From: Anaerolineae bacterium
Lineage (GTDB): Bacteria; Chloroflexota; Anaerolineae; Aggregatilineales; Aggregatilineaceae
Assembly (NCBI GenBank): GCA_018432315.1
Contig: JAHDLB010000031.1
Span: 1 to 64,000 of the forward strand
Reading direction: 5' to 3'
Length of the DNA stretch: 64,000 nt
Each line of letters opens with the position of its first letter. Positions within the stretch are counted from its first letter, which is position 1. The notes beneath the pieces are model-generated. The model worked only from the letters and a program-made list of their open reading frames with translations, searched no databases and was not told the DNA's origin. Below are positions 42,564 through 51,076 of this stretch, piece after piece. A program made the translations under genes and the position numbers.

Positions 42564-43505
42564 CTACTCGTCCAGCGCGTTAGCCGCGGTGATGAGCTTC
42601 GTCGGCACGTAGTACGTCGACTGCACGATCTCCTCGCCGCCCAGGTACGCCTCGACCAGATCCGCTACCTGCCGCGCGATGCCGGGGAAGTCCTGCGCGA
42701 CGGTCGCCTCGAAGCTGCCGCCCATGCTGATGGCGTCGCGGGCCTGCGGCGTGGCGTCGATGCCCACGATGACGATGCCCTCTTCTTCACGACCGGCGGC
42801 CTGGATGGCCTGCAGCGCGCCGAGGGCCGGCTCGTCCCACGCCGCCCACACCGCGTCGATGCTGCCTGGGTCCGGGTTGGCGAGCAGCACGGCTTCCATC
42901 GCGTTCCGCGCGCCTTCCAGCGGCCCGGCGTCGAAGCTCGGCGTGATCTTATCGACGATGGTGATGTCCGGCGTGTTGTTGAAGATGGCCTCGGCGATGA
43001 TGCCGCGCTTCTGCACGGGCGGGTACGGCTCGAAGATGAACATGACGACGCTGCCCTCGCCGTTCAGGCGGTCGACCACGTAGGTGGCGGTTTCGGCAGC
43101 CATCGCGTATCCGTTGCTTGTCACGTTGGCGACCAGCAGCGGGTCGGTGCCGGAGTCCATGCCAAAGACCGGGATGCCGGCTTCGGCAACCGCCGCCAGC
43201 CCGGCGGAGATCTGCGTCGGGTCGACGTTGATGACGATGGCGTCCACGTCCTGCAGGGCCACGTCCTCCATCCGGCTGATCAGGGCGGAAATGTCCTCAG
43301 CCGTGTCGATCACCTGCACGTCCCACCCCTTTTCGGCGGCGTACTCGGTGAAGGCATCGACCATCAACTGCGTGCCCGGCTGGGCCAGCCAGGGAGTCAT
43401 CACCACGACGCTGGGCGCGTCGCCGTCCTGGGCCGATACCGCACTGGCGGCAAAACCGGCCAACACGAGCGCGATCACAAGGGTAAGATACATTGTTCGC
43501 TTCAT
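42564..43505 (-). CDS. Ribose-type sugar-binding protein (RbsB family)
   Basis: 313 residues from ATG 43505; the open frame continues far upstream on the minus strand but that part is opposite ROK2 and not coding. Signal peptide ends SAVSAQ; no lipobox Cys. VVVMTPWLAQPGTQLMVDAF, AIVINVDPTQISAGLAAVAEAGIPVFGMDSG in pieces and GIDATPQARDAI follow the periplasmic-binding-protein type 1 pattern. AAAGGA lies upstream of the start. First gene of a five-gene operon divergent from ROK2. Confidence 0.9.
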   Translation of the reverse strand: MKRTMYLTLVIALVLAGFAASAVSAQDGDAPSVVVMTPWLAQPGTQLMVDAFTEYAAEKGWDVQVIDTAEDISALISRMEDVALQDVDAIVINVDPTQISAGLAAVAEAGIPVFGMDSGTDPLLVANVTSNGYAMAAETATYVVDRLNGEGSVVMFIFEPYPPVQKRGIIAEAIFNNTPDITIVDKITPSFDAGPLEGARNAMEAVLLANPDPGSIDAVWAAWDEPALGALQAIQAAGREEEGIVIVGIDATPQARDAISMGGSFEATVAQDFPGIARQVADLVEAYLGGEEIVQSTYYVPTKLITAANALDE

Positions 43506-43689
43506 GAGTCGCCTGTCCTTTGTCGCTGATACTATTTCTATTTCGGAATGAACCGGAGAATAGGACAATTGTACTGCTATTGCCGTCCGCGCGCGAAAAA
43601 CGAGTGCATCGACCGCGATTGTAATAGCACTCATACAACAAGCTGCGCGCCCGGTGCCGGGAAGTTGCGCGACCCAATCGACGAAGTGC

Positions 43690-43718
43690 TTGACAGATCG
43701 GCCAACCGGTTTTAGACT
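43690..43718 (+). promoter_or_regulatory. Promoter of ROK2
   Basis: TTGACA at 43690-43695, 17 bases, TAGACT at 43713-43718. Start of transcription near 43725. AACCGGTT lies in the spacer. The layout is the same as at ROK1. Confidence 0.7.
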
Positions 43719-43739
43719 GTGTGTAGACTTTCTTTGTTT

Positions 43740-43751
43740 AGTGAATGAAGT
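43740..43751 (+). promoter_or_regulatory. Candidate ROK operator, site 3
   Basis: TTTGTTT followed by AGTGAATGAAGT, which abuts the ROK2 ATG at 43752 and also overlaps its ribosome-binding region. Same core as sites 1, 2 and 4. Confidence 0.5.
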
Positions 43752-44921
43752 ATGGCCCGAAAACAACTCCTTAAAGCGATCAATCGCGTTTCCATCCTCA
43801 ATGTGATCAAGTCGCACGGTCCCATCGCGCGGACGGACATCGCCGAGCGGACCGGGCTGAGTCCCGCCACGGTCACCGGGTTGACGGCGGAGCTGATCGA
43901 GGATGGTCTCGTGCAGATCAAGCAGGAAGGCGACTCGCGGGGCGGGCGGCGGCCCATTTTGCTGGCGCTCGATTCGCGCGGCGCGTACGTCGTGGGCATC
44001 AAGCTGGCCGAGGAACACGCCACGCTCGCCCTGACCGACCTGAACGCCGAAGTCGTCACGCGGCGCACCGTCCAGCTTGGCGAGCGCGATCCGGAGCACG
44101 TGTCGCACCTGCTGGCCGACAGCGTGCGGGGGCTGCTGCGCGCGGCGGGGATCAACCAGGGGCACCTGCTGGGCGTTGGGGTGGGGCTGGCCGGGATCAT
44201 CGATCCGCAGACCGGGCTGTGCCGCGTGTCGCCGCACAACGGTTGGCGCGACGTGCCGTTCGCCAAGCTGCTCGAAGACGAGCTCGGTTGCATCGTCTAC
44301 CTCGACAACAACGTGAACACGCTGACGCGGATCGAGCAGTTGTACGGCGTCGGGCAGCACGTGCGCGATTTCCTGGTCATCACGATCGGGCGCGGCATCG
44401 GCATGGGCATCGTCGCCAACGGGCAGGTGTACCGCGGCGCGCACGGCGGCGGCGGCGAGTTCGGCCACATGGTCATCGATCCAGACGGGCTGGTGTGCGG
44501 CTGTGGCAACCAGGGCTGCCTGGAGACGTTCGTCGCCGAGCCGTGGCTGCTGCACCGCGCGCGCGAACGCGGCCTGGACGTGGCCGAAGCCGACGACCTG
44601 ATCGCGGCGGCCCAGGCCGGCAACGCGGTCGCGCTGGAGGTGCTCGCCGGGGCCGGGCGCGTGCTGGGGCAGGCGATGGCGAGCGTGGTCAATCTGCTCA
44701 ATCCCAGGCTGATCATCATCAGCGGCGAGGGCGTGCGCGCCGGGGATTTCATGTTCGCGCCGATGCGCGAGGCGGCCTACCGGCACATGTTCGCGCAGTT
44801 GGCCGAGGACGTCGAGATCCGCATCGAGCCGTTGAGCGACGACACCTGGGCGCGCGGGGCGGCCAGCCTGGTGCTGGGCAAGCTGTTCAGCCTGCCCGAG
44901 CTGGAGCCCAGCCTCGGATGA
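43752..44921 (+). CDS. ROK-family transcriptional regulator (ROK2)
   Basis: 389 residues. Winged helix at about 15-65 (HGPIARTDIAERTGLSPATVTGLTAELI in pieces), then the ROK fold: GVGVGLAGIID, DNNVNTLTRIEQLYG, GRGIGMGIVANG and the zinc motif CGCGNQGCLETFV. Strongly similar in layout to ROK1. It stands between a divergent ribose-type operon and a co-directional dextran-type operon, so it may control both. It begins right at the candidate operator, which points to autoregulation. Confidence 0.9.
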   Translation: MARKQLLKAINRVSILNVIKSHGPIARTDIAERTGLSPATVTGLTAELIEDGLVQIKQEGDSRGGRRPILLALDSRGAYVVGIKLAEEHATLALTDLNAEVVTRRTVQLGERDPEHVSHLLADSVRGLLRAAGINQGHLLGVGVGLAGIIDPQTGLCRVSPHNGWRDVPFAKLLEDELGCIVYLDNNVNTLTRIEQLYGVGQHVRDFLVITIGRGIGMGIVANGQVYRGAHGGGGEFGHMVIDPDGLVCGCGNQGCLETFVAEPWLLHRARERGLDVAEADDLIAAAQAGNAVALEVLAGAGRVLGQAMASVVNLLNPRLIIISGEGVRAGDFMFAPMREAAYRHMFAQLAEDVEIRIEPLSDDTWARGAASLVLGKLFSLPELEPSLG

Positions 44922-44957
44922 GGCTCGACCGGTCTCTTTTTTTGCGCAACTTAATTC

Positions 44958-44969
44958 ATTGATTGAAGA
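44958..44969 (+). promoter_or_regulatory. Candidate ROK operator, site 4
   Basis: CTTAATTC followed by ATTGATTGAAGA, then AAGTGGG. It lies 107 bases before the binding protein start and resembles site 2 over about 25 bases. Confidence 0.5.
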
Positions 44970-45075
44970 AAGTGGGTCCAGTTTCCAGGAGGTGACAGCG
45001 AAAAATCGGACATCGAACGCAAGCCAGACCATCTTTTTACGCACGAGTACTTGATAAGCACGGGAGAACTTGAAG

Positions 45076-46314
45076 ATGAAACGCAAACTGTTGATTGCCC
45101 TGTTGGTTGTCGTTCTGGCGATTCCCCTGGGCGTGACGAGCGCCCGGCAGGATACCGTGACGATCGAATTCTGGCACACCTACAACGAGGTGTCGCCGGA
45201 GAACGAGATGCTGGTCGAGACGCTGATCCCGATGTTCGAGGAAGCGAATCCGGGCATCAAGGTCGAGTCGGTCCCGTTCCCGTATGACGAGTTCCGGCAG
45301 ACGATGCTCACCGCGCTGGCGGGCGGCGAAGGCCCCGACCTGGCCCGGCTGGACATCATCTGGTCGCCGGAGTTTGCCGAGCTGGGCGTGCTCGAGGCGC
45401 TGGACGAGGTCATGCCCGACTTCCAGGACTACGCCGACCGCGTCTTCCCCGGCCCGCTGTCCACGAACAGCTACGACGGCCACTACTACGGCCTGCCGCT
45501 CGACACGAACACGCGCATCCTGTGGTGGAACGCGGCCATGTACGAGGCGGCGGGCATCGACGGGCCGCCCGCCACCATCGACGAGCTGGCCGCGCAGTGC
45601 GAGGCGATCAAGGCGCTGGGCGATGATAAGTACGTGTTCAGCGACGGCGGCACCTACGGCTGGGCCGTGCTGCCCTGGGTGTGGAGCATGGGCGGCGACG
45701 TCACCGATCCGGACATCACCCAGGCGTCCGGCTATCTGAACGGCAAAGCGACCGTCGCGGCCTACGAATTCCTGGCCGAGATGGTGGATAACGGCTGCTT
45801 CTCGCCGTCCTTCCTGGGCGGCGGCCTGGGCACCGAGGGCTTCTTCACCGACGTGTTCGCCACGGTGCTCGAAGGCCCGTGGTGGTACCCGCTGGCCGAA
45901 GCGCAGTATCCCGACTTCGAGATCCACACGTCGCTGATGCCCGCCGGGGATGGCGGCTCGATCTCGGTCGTCGGCGGCGAGAATATCGCGTTGTTCAAGG
46001 GCGCGGAGACGGAAGCGGCGCTCGCGTTCCTGCGGTTTACCCAGAGCGACGACTACCAGTTGAAGATGTCCGAGGTCGGCCAGTTGGCGGTCATCCCCGA
46101 GCTGATCGAAACGGACTACTTCCAGAACCATCCCTACTACGGGACGTTCCTGACGCAGCTCGAAACGGCCAAAGCGCGCACGCCGCACCCGCGTTGGACC
46201 CAGATGGAAGAGGTCCTGACCGAAGCGGGCCAGTTGATCCTGCGCGGCGAGGCGTCCGCGCAAGAGGCGTTGGACATGGCGGCAGAGGAAATCGACGCTC
46301 TGCTGGCCGAGTAA
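45076..46314 (+). CDS. Extracellular sugar-binding protein (ABC family 1)
   Basis: 412 residues from ATG 45076, with GGGAG 9 bases upstream (a TTG six bases earlier is less likely). Signal MKRKLLIALLVVVLAIPLGVTSA in pieces, no lipobox. Mature part DTVTIEFWHTYNEVSPENEMLVE, IPMFEEANPGIKVESVPFPYDEF and ALAGGEGPDLARLDIIW, each the family 1 pattern; W-rich sugar site (LWWNAAMYEAAG). First structural gene after ROK2; followed by a REP-like hairpin and two permeases. Confidence 0.92.
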   Translation: MKRKLLIALLVVVLAIPLGVTSARQDTVTIEFWHTYNEVSPENEMLVETLIPMFEEANPGIKVESVPFPYDEFRQTMLTALAGGEGPDLARLDIIWSPEFAELGVLEALDEVMPDFQDYADRVFPGPLSTNSYDGHYYGLPLDTNTRILWWNAAMYEAAGIDGPPATIDELAAQCEAIKALGDDKYVFSDGGTYGWAVLPWVWSMGGDVTDPDITQASGYLNGKATVAAYEFLAEMVDNGCFSPSFLGGGLGTEGFFTDVFATVLEGPWWYPLAEAQYPDFEIHTSLMPAGDGGSISVVGGENIALFKGAETEAALAFLRFTQSDDYQLKMSEVGQLAVIPELIETDYFQNHPYYGTFLTQLETAKARTPHPRWTQMEEVLTEAGQLILRGEASAQEALDMAAEEIDALLAE

Positions 46315-46331
46315 CGGCACCCGGTCGGGGC

Positions 46332-46358
46332 GTAGGGGCGGGCGCGGCCTGCCCCTAC
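46332..46358 (+). repeat. REP-like palindrome after the binding protein (operon 2)
   Basis: GTAGGGGC (46332-46339) and GCCCCTAC (46351-46358) form a perfect stem. The GTAGGGGC...GCCCCTAC form looks like a dispersed intergenic palindrome. It sits 18 bases after the binding-protein stop. Confidence 0.6.
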
Positions 46359-46405
46359 ACATCACCCCCTCGCCCAGGCCCTTTGCCAATCAGTTGAGGC
46401 AAACG

Positions 46406-47299
46406 ATGCGCGCCAAACTCCATCACCAGTGGTACGTTCCTTATATGTTCTTACTCCCCGGCCTGGCGCTGTACGTGCTGTGGATGCTCTACCCGCTGGG
46501 CTACGAGTTTTACATCAGCTTTTTCGACTGGAAGATCATGCCGGGCCAGACCAGCGAGTTCGTCGGCCTGGAGAATTACCGGCGCGTGCTGGACGACCGC
46601 AATTTCTGGCTCGCCCTCGAAAACACGGCACGCTACACCGTGATCACCGTCGCCGGCCAGATGGTCCTGGGGCTGGGGCTGGCGGTGCTCATCGACCGCG
46701 TCTTCACCGGCCAGCGCCTGTTTCGCGCCATCTACTACGTGCCTGTCGTCACGTCGTGGGTCGTGGTGAGCTTCCTGTTCCAGTTCCTGTTCGTGTCGCA
46801 TCCCGGCGGGCTGGTCAACTACGTGCTGGTCGAGATGCTGCACGTCCTGTCCGAGCCGGTCGCCTGGATGAGCCAGCCGGGCACCGCCTGGGTGATCATC
46901 TACTCGCTCGGCATCTGGAAAGGCGTGGGCTGGGCGATGGTGATCTTCCTGGCCGCCCTGCAGGGCATCCCGGTGGAACTGTACGAGGCGGCGGCCATCG
47001 ACGGGGCGGGCGAGTGGCGGCGCTTCCGCTTCGTGACGGTCCCGCTCATTCGCCAGACCACGCTGTTCGTGATGATCGCGCTCATCATCGGCGGCTTCCA
47101 GGCGTTCATCTCGGTGCTGCTGATCACCGGCGGCGGCCCGCTGCACCGCACCGAGGTCGTGCTCAGCTACATGTACGACCGCGCGTTTGGCCGCCTGTGG
47201 TTCGGCTATGGCGCGGCGATCAGCTACATCCTGGCGGCGATCATCGTCATGGTGAGCGCGCTCCAGATGAAGCTGTTCAGCCGACCGGTTGAGTATTGA
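46406..47299 (+). CDS. Carbohydrate ABC transporter permease (MalF type)
   Basis: 297 residues from ATG 46406, preceded by GAGG; a TTG at 46394 is possible. Six membrane segments. Starts WYVPYMFLLPGLALYVLWMLYPLG in pieces, EAA loop PVELYEAAAIDGAGEWRRFRFVTVPLI, ends with MYDRAFGRLWFGYGAAISYILAAII in pieces. Pairs with the next permease. No ATPase gene in this operon either. Confidence 0.92.
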   Translation: MRAKLHHQWYVPYMFLLPGLALYVLWMLYPLGYEFYISFFDWKIMPGQTSEFVGLENYRRVLDDRNFWLALENTARYTVITVAGQMVLGLGLAVLIDRVFTGQRLFRAIYYVPVVTSWVVVSFLFQFLFVSHPGGLVNYVLVEMLHVLSEPVAWMSQPGTAWVIIYSLGIWKGVGWAMVIFLAALQGIPVELYEAAAIDGAGEWRRFRFVTVPLIRQTTLFVMIALIIGGFQAFISVLLITGGGPLHRTEVVLSYMYDRAFGRLWFGYGAAISYILAAIIVMVSALQMKLFSRPVEY

Positions 47300-47310
47300 G
47301 AGGCGCTCCC

Positions 47311-48156
47311 ATGATCTTTGCCAACACACGCTCACAACGCGGTTTCCAGATCACGATCCTGGCCGTTCTGTGCCTGGGCGCGGTCGTGGCGATGGCGCCG
47401 ATGGTCTACATGGCCTCGACCGCCTTCAAACCGAACGCCTACTCGCCGGAGTTCCCGCCGACGTTCATCCCGGACAACCCCACGCTGAAGAACTTCGAGA
47501 CGGCGTTCTCCAGCCGCAACTTCGTCCGGGCGTTTTTCAACAGCCTGGGGGTGGCGGTGGCTACGTCCGCGCTGGTCACGACGCTGACCGCGATGATGGC
47601 CTACGCGTTCGCCCGCTTCGAGTTTCGCGGCAAGAACCCGATCTATTACTCCGTCCTGGCGATGATGATGGTTCCGACGATGATGCTGATCATCCCGCAG
47701 TTTATGGTCGCCAGAAGGTTGGGCATGCTCGACAGCCTGCCGGGCCTCGTGCTGGTCTACACTGCCGGCGCGATGGCGTTCAACATGTTCCTGCTGCGCG
47801 GGTTCTTCGAGACGCTCCCGCGCGAGCTGGAGGAGTCGGCGCTGATCGACGGCGCCAACCATTTCGTGATCTTCGCGCGCATCATGGTGCCGCTGGCGCG
47901 CCCCGCGCTGAGCACGGTCGCCGTGTTCTCGTTCCTGGGAGCGTGGGATGAATACATCTGGGCGCTCACCGTGCTGACCGACCTGGAGAAGCGCACGCTG
48001 CCGGTCGCGATCGCCAACTTTCGCGGGCAGCACGCCAGCGACTGGGGCCTGGTGTTCGCCGCGTCGCTGACGGCGGTCGTGCCGACGATCCTGCTGTTCA
48101 TCTTCTTCCAGCGCTACTTCGTCAAAGGGATCACGGCGGGGGCGTTGAAGGGATGA
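47311..48156 (+). CDS. Carbohydrate ABC transporter permease (MalG type)
   Basis: 281 residues from ATG 47311 with GAGAGG 8 bases upstream. Six membrane segments, EAA loop RELEESALIDGANHFVIFARIMVPLARPAL in pieces, C-terminus FFQRYFVKGITAGALKG, the usual MalG ending. Its stop overlaps the start of the GH66-like gene (ATGA). Confidence 0.92.
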   Translation: MIFANTRSQRGFQITILAVLCLGAVVAMAPMVYMASTAFKPNAYSPEFPPTFIPDNPTLKNFETAFSSRNFVRAFFNSLGVAVATSALVTTLTAMMAYAFARFEFRGKNPIYYSVLAMMMVPTMMLIIPQFMVARRLGMLDSLPGLVLVYTAGAMAFNMFLLRGFFETLPRELEESALIDGANHFVIFARIMVPLARPALSTVAVFSFLGAWDEYIWALTVLTDLEKRTLPVAIANFRGQHASDWGLVFAASLTAVVPTILLFIFFQRYFVKGITAGALKG

Positions 48157-49856
48157 TGCGCGCCTCACTCGCGGCGCTCTTGGGCGCGCTGTTCCTGGTT
48201 TTCGCTGGAGGTAAAGCCTACATGCAGGTGAATGCTGCGGTCGACATTGTTCCCCACAAGGCGTTCTTCCGTCCGGGAGAAACGGCCACCTTCCTGGTCA
48301 CCGCCCGCGGCGGCGAGCGTGCTGAGGCGACGATCACGCACCTCGCCGAGACGGTGGCCGTGCTCGACGTGACCCTGCGCGACGGCTCGGTGGCCCTGGC
48401 CTGGACGCCGCCGCCCGACGCGCCGCGCGGTTACGGCATCACGGTTCGCCTGCTGGACGGCGACCGGACGCTGGCGACCGCGTCCACCGCGTTCGACGTG
48501 CTGGAGCGCTGGACCCAGGCGCCGCGTTACGGGTTCCTGAGCGAGTTCGCGCCGGGCCGCGACGACGCCCAGGCCGCCATCGACGGGCTGCTGCGCTATC
48601 ACGTCAACGGCTTGCAGTTCTACGACTGGCAGTACCGGCACGAAACCCTGCTGCCGCCCGGCGATCCCTACACGGACCCCCTGGGGCGGCGCATGTCGCT
48701 GGCGACGGTCGAGCGCCTGATCGACGCGGCCCACGCGCGGGGCATCGCCGCCATGCCGTACACCGCGATCTACGGCGCGTCACCGGCTTTCTACCAACAG
48801 CACCCGGAATGGGCGCTGCTCCAGGCGACCGGGAAGCCGTTCGAATTCGCCGATGGGTTCCTGATCATCATGGACCCCAGCCCTGGGTCGCCCTGGAACG
48901 CCCACCTGTTGGGCGAATTCGCCCGCGTGCTGGACGAAACCGCCTTCGACGGCATTCACATCGACCAGTACGGCGCGCCGCAGATCGGGAAGAACGCGGC
49001 GGGCGAGCGCGTCGACCTGGCGGAGGTGTTCCCGGCGTTCATCGACCAGACGGCGGTCCTGGTCCGCGAAAAGCGTGGCGAGGCGGGCGCGGTGATCTTC
49101 AACGCCGTGCGCAACTGGCCGGTGGACACCGTCGCCTCGTCCGATCAGGACGCGGTCTACATCGAGGTCTGGGACCCGTACCGCGACTTCATGGACCTGC
49201 ACCGGCTGGTGGTCCGGGCGCAGGACCTCGGCGGCGGCAAGCCGGTCATCCTGGCGGCCTACATTCACCCCGATCACCGCCACAACGTGCGGCTGGCGAA
49301 CGCGGTCATCTTCGCCAGCGGCGGGACGCACCTGGAACTGGGCGAGCCGGGCGCCATGCTGGCCGATCCGTACTTCCCCAAGTTCGGCGCGATGGACGCG
49401 GACGTGCAGGCGACGACCCGGCGCTATTACGATTTCCTGGTGCGCTACGAGGACGTGCTGGCGACCGGCACCACCGACGCGACGGCAGCGCGCGGCGACG
49501 CCCTGCTGATCGAGGGGGTCCGAACCCGGTCGCTCCGCTCGCGGGACCGCGTGGCCGTGATCGTGCGCCAGGGCCGCGACTTCGAGACGTTCAGCCTCGT
49601 GAACCTGTTGGGGCTCGACAGCGGCGAATGGGCGCGCCCGCTCGCCGGCGGGCCCGATCCGCTGGACGACGTGGCGCTGCGGATCTACACGGATCGCCCG
49701 GTTGCCCGCCTGTGGTGGGCCTCGCCGGATGGCGACAACCTGGACGCTGTCCCCGTCGACACTGCGGCGGGACGCGACGAAAACGGCGCTTACGTGGCCT
49801 TGCGGCTGCCCCGCCTCGATTATTGGACCATGATTGTGCTGGAGTATGAATCTTGA
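48153..49856 (+). CDS. Glycoside hydrolase family 66-like (dextranase/cyclodextran-forming type)
   Basis: 567 residues. Hydrophobic N-terminus (SLAALLGALFLVFAGGKA) acts as signal or anchor. A beta-sandwich (about 35-115) precedes the barrel: HVNGLQFYDWQYRHE, the nucleophile Asp in FDGIHIDQYG and the acid/base Glu in AVYIEVWD, the positions seen in GH66 dextranases; PVILAAYIHPDH and a C-terminal beta domain follow. GH66 enzymes cut alpha-1,6-glucan. Coupled to the permease gene by ATGA overlap and to the GH15 gene by TTGA overlap. Signals suggest export, so it would feed isomalto-oligosaccharides to the transporter. Confidence 0.85.
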   Translation: MMRASLAALLGALFLVFAGGKAYMQVNAAVDIVPHKAFFRPGETATFLVTARGGERAEATITHLAETVAVLDVTLRDGSVALAWTPPPDAPRGYGITVRLLDGDRTLATASTAFDVLERWTQAPRYGFLSEFAPGRDDAQAAIDGLLRYHVNGLQFYDWQYRHETLLPPGDPYTDPLGRRMSLATVERLIDAAHARGIAAMPYTAIYGASPAFYQQHPEWALLQATGKPFEFADGFLIIMDPSPGSPWNAHLLGEFARVLDETAFDGIHIDQYGAPQIGKNAAGERVDLAEVFPAFIDQTAVLVREKRGEAGAVIFNAVRNWPVDTVASSDQDAVYIEVWDPYRDFMDLHRLVVRAQDLGGGKPVILAAYIHPDHRHNVRLANAVIFASGGTHLELGEPGAMLADPYFPKFGAMDADVQATTRRYYDFLVRYEDVLATGTTDATAARGDALLIEGVRTRSLRSRDRVAVIVRQGRDFETFSLVNLLGLDSGEWARPLAGGPDPLDDVALRIYTDRPVARLWWASPDGDNLDAVPVDTAAGRDENGAYVALRLPRLDYWTMIVLEYES

Positions 49857-51001
49857 ACGACCGTGCGCGTAGCCAACGCATTTACCAACGAAGTCTCGCC
49901 GTCATCCTGGAAAACCAGCAGCCCGGCGGCGCCTATCTCGCCTGCCCGACGATGCCCGACTACCAGTTTTCCTGGTTCCGCGACGGCGCCTATATCGCCT
50001 ATGCGCTGGCGCTGGACGCGCAGGCGGGGGACGTCTTCCACGAGGGCAGCATGGCGGCCCAGATCGAGAGCGCGCGGGAATTTCACGACTGGTGCGCCCG
50101 CGTGATCAACGACCGGGCCGAGGCCGTGGAGCGCAGCATCGAGCGTGCGGCGCGCGGCGAGCCGCCCGTGCTGGCCGATACGCTGAATGCGCGCTACCGG
50201 GCCAACGGCCACGCCGGGCCGGACGACTGGCCCGAATTCCAGCTCGACGGGGTGGGGACGTGGCTGTGGTCGCTGGCCGAGTACGCCGACCGGGCGCACA
50301 CGCCCCCGCTGCCGCTGGCGTGGGAGCGCGCGATCACGCTGGCGGCGCGCTACCTGGCCGCCATGTGGCAGGTGCCGTGTTACGACTGCTGGGAAGAGCG
50401 CGGCGGCGACATTCACATCAGCACGCTGGGCGCGATCTATGCCGGGCTGGCCGCTTCGAGCCGGCTGGTGCCGTCCCTGAACTGGGACGACACGACCGCG
50501 GCCATCCGGCGCTTCGTGCTGGCCCAGGGGCTGACGCCGGGCGGCGAGCTGGCGAAATCCGTCGGGCTGGACATGGTCGACGCGAACCTGATCGGCGTTG
50601 CCGTGCCGCACCGCCTGCTGGAGCCGGACGACCCGGTGATGCGGCGTACGGTCGCGCGCATCGAGCGCGAGCTTCACGCGCCGGGCAGCGGCATTCACCG
50701 CCACCTCGAAGACGTGTACTACGGGGGTGGGGCGTGGGTGCTGCTGGCGTTGTGGCTGGCGTGGTATTACCTGGAAGTGGGCGAGCGCCAGCGGGCGGAC
50801 GACCTGATCGCCTGGGCCGAGAGCCGGGCCGACGCGGACGGCAACCTGCCCGAACAGGTCCCCGACCCGATGCTGGCGTCGGCGTGGCATTACGACGACT
50901 GGGTCCGGCGGCGCGGCCCGATCGCCCAGCCGCTGGTCTGGTCGCACGCGCAGTACATCATCGCGCGCCGGATGGGTGGGGGCGCGCAGCCGGTCGGCTG
51001 A
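49853..51001 (+). CDS. Glycoside hydrolase family 15-like (glucodextranase type), paralogue 2
   Basis: 382 residues from a TTG start at 49853, which overlaps the previous TGA and has GGAG 8 bases upstream; no ATG or GTG fits better. Same order of motifs as the gene at 30859: FSWFRDGAYIAYA, DDWPEFQLDGVGTWLWSL, CYDCWEERGGDIHIS with the acid Glu, VYYGGGAWVLLALWLAW, DGNLPEQV with the base Glu, LVWSHAQYI. No signal peptide, so cytoplasmic. Placed after a GH66-like enzyme it probably removes glucose from alpha-1,6 oligosaccharides. Confidence 0.87.
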   Translation: MNDRARSQRIYQRSLAVILENQQPGGAYLACPTMPDYQFSWFRDGAYIAYALALDAQAGDVFHEGSMAAQIESAREFHDWCARVINDRAEAVERSIERAARGEPPVLADTLNARYRANGHAGPDDWPEFQLDGVGTWLWSLAEYADRAHTPPLPLAWERAITLAARYLAAMWQVPCYDCWEERGGDIHISTLGAIYAGLAASSRLVPSLNWDDTTAAIRRFVLAQGLTPGGELAKSVGLDMVDANLIGVAVPHRLLEPDDPVMRRTVARIERELHAPGSGIHRHLEDVYYGGGAWVLLALWLAWYYLEVGERQRADDLIAWAESRADADGNLPEQVPDPMLASAWHYDDWVRRRGPIAQPLVWSHAQYIIARRMGGGAQPVG

Positions 51002-51076
51002 GCCGGGCGGCGTCGAGGCTCGATGGCGAGAGAGAGCTTGCCGCCGTCGAGCCTCGGCGGTGAGAGCAGGTATCCC

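Larger units (their letters stand above)
43506..43751. promoter_or_regulatory. Divergent control region between the ribose-type operon and ROK2
   Basis: 246 bases, no gene. It holds the ROK2 promoter and operator, and on the minus strand side TTTCGGAATGAAC at 43541-43553, a weak copy of the same motif in the leader of the binding protein gene. A clear minus-strand promoter was not found by eye. Confidence 0.5.

Noticed and set aside
44922-44947. Rho-independent terminator after ROK2
   Set aside because: A run of seven T is present but no stem longer than three or four pairs precedes it.
42564-45179. Single 871-residue minus-strand frame covering the binding protein and the ROK2 region
   Set aside because: Only the part from 43505 has a signal peptide and family motifs; the rest is antisense to ROK2 and has no protein character.
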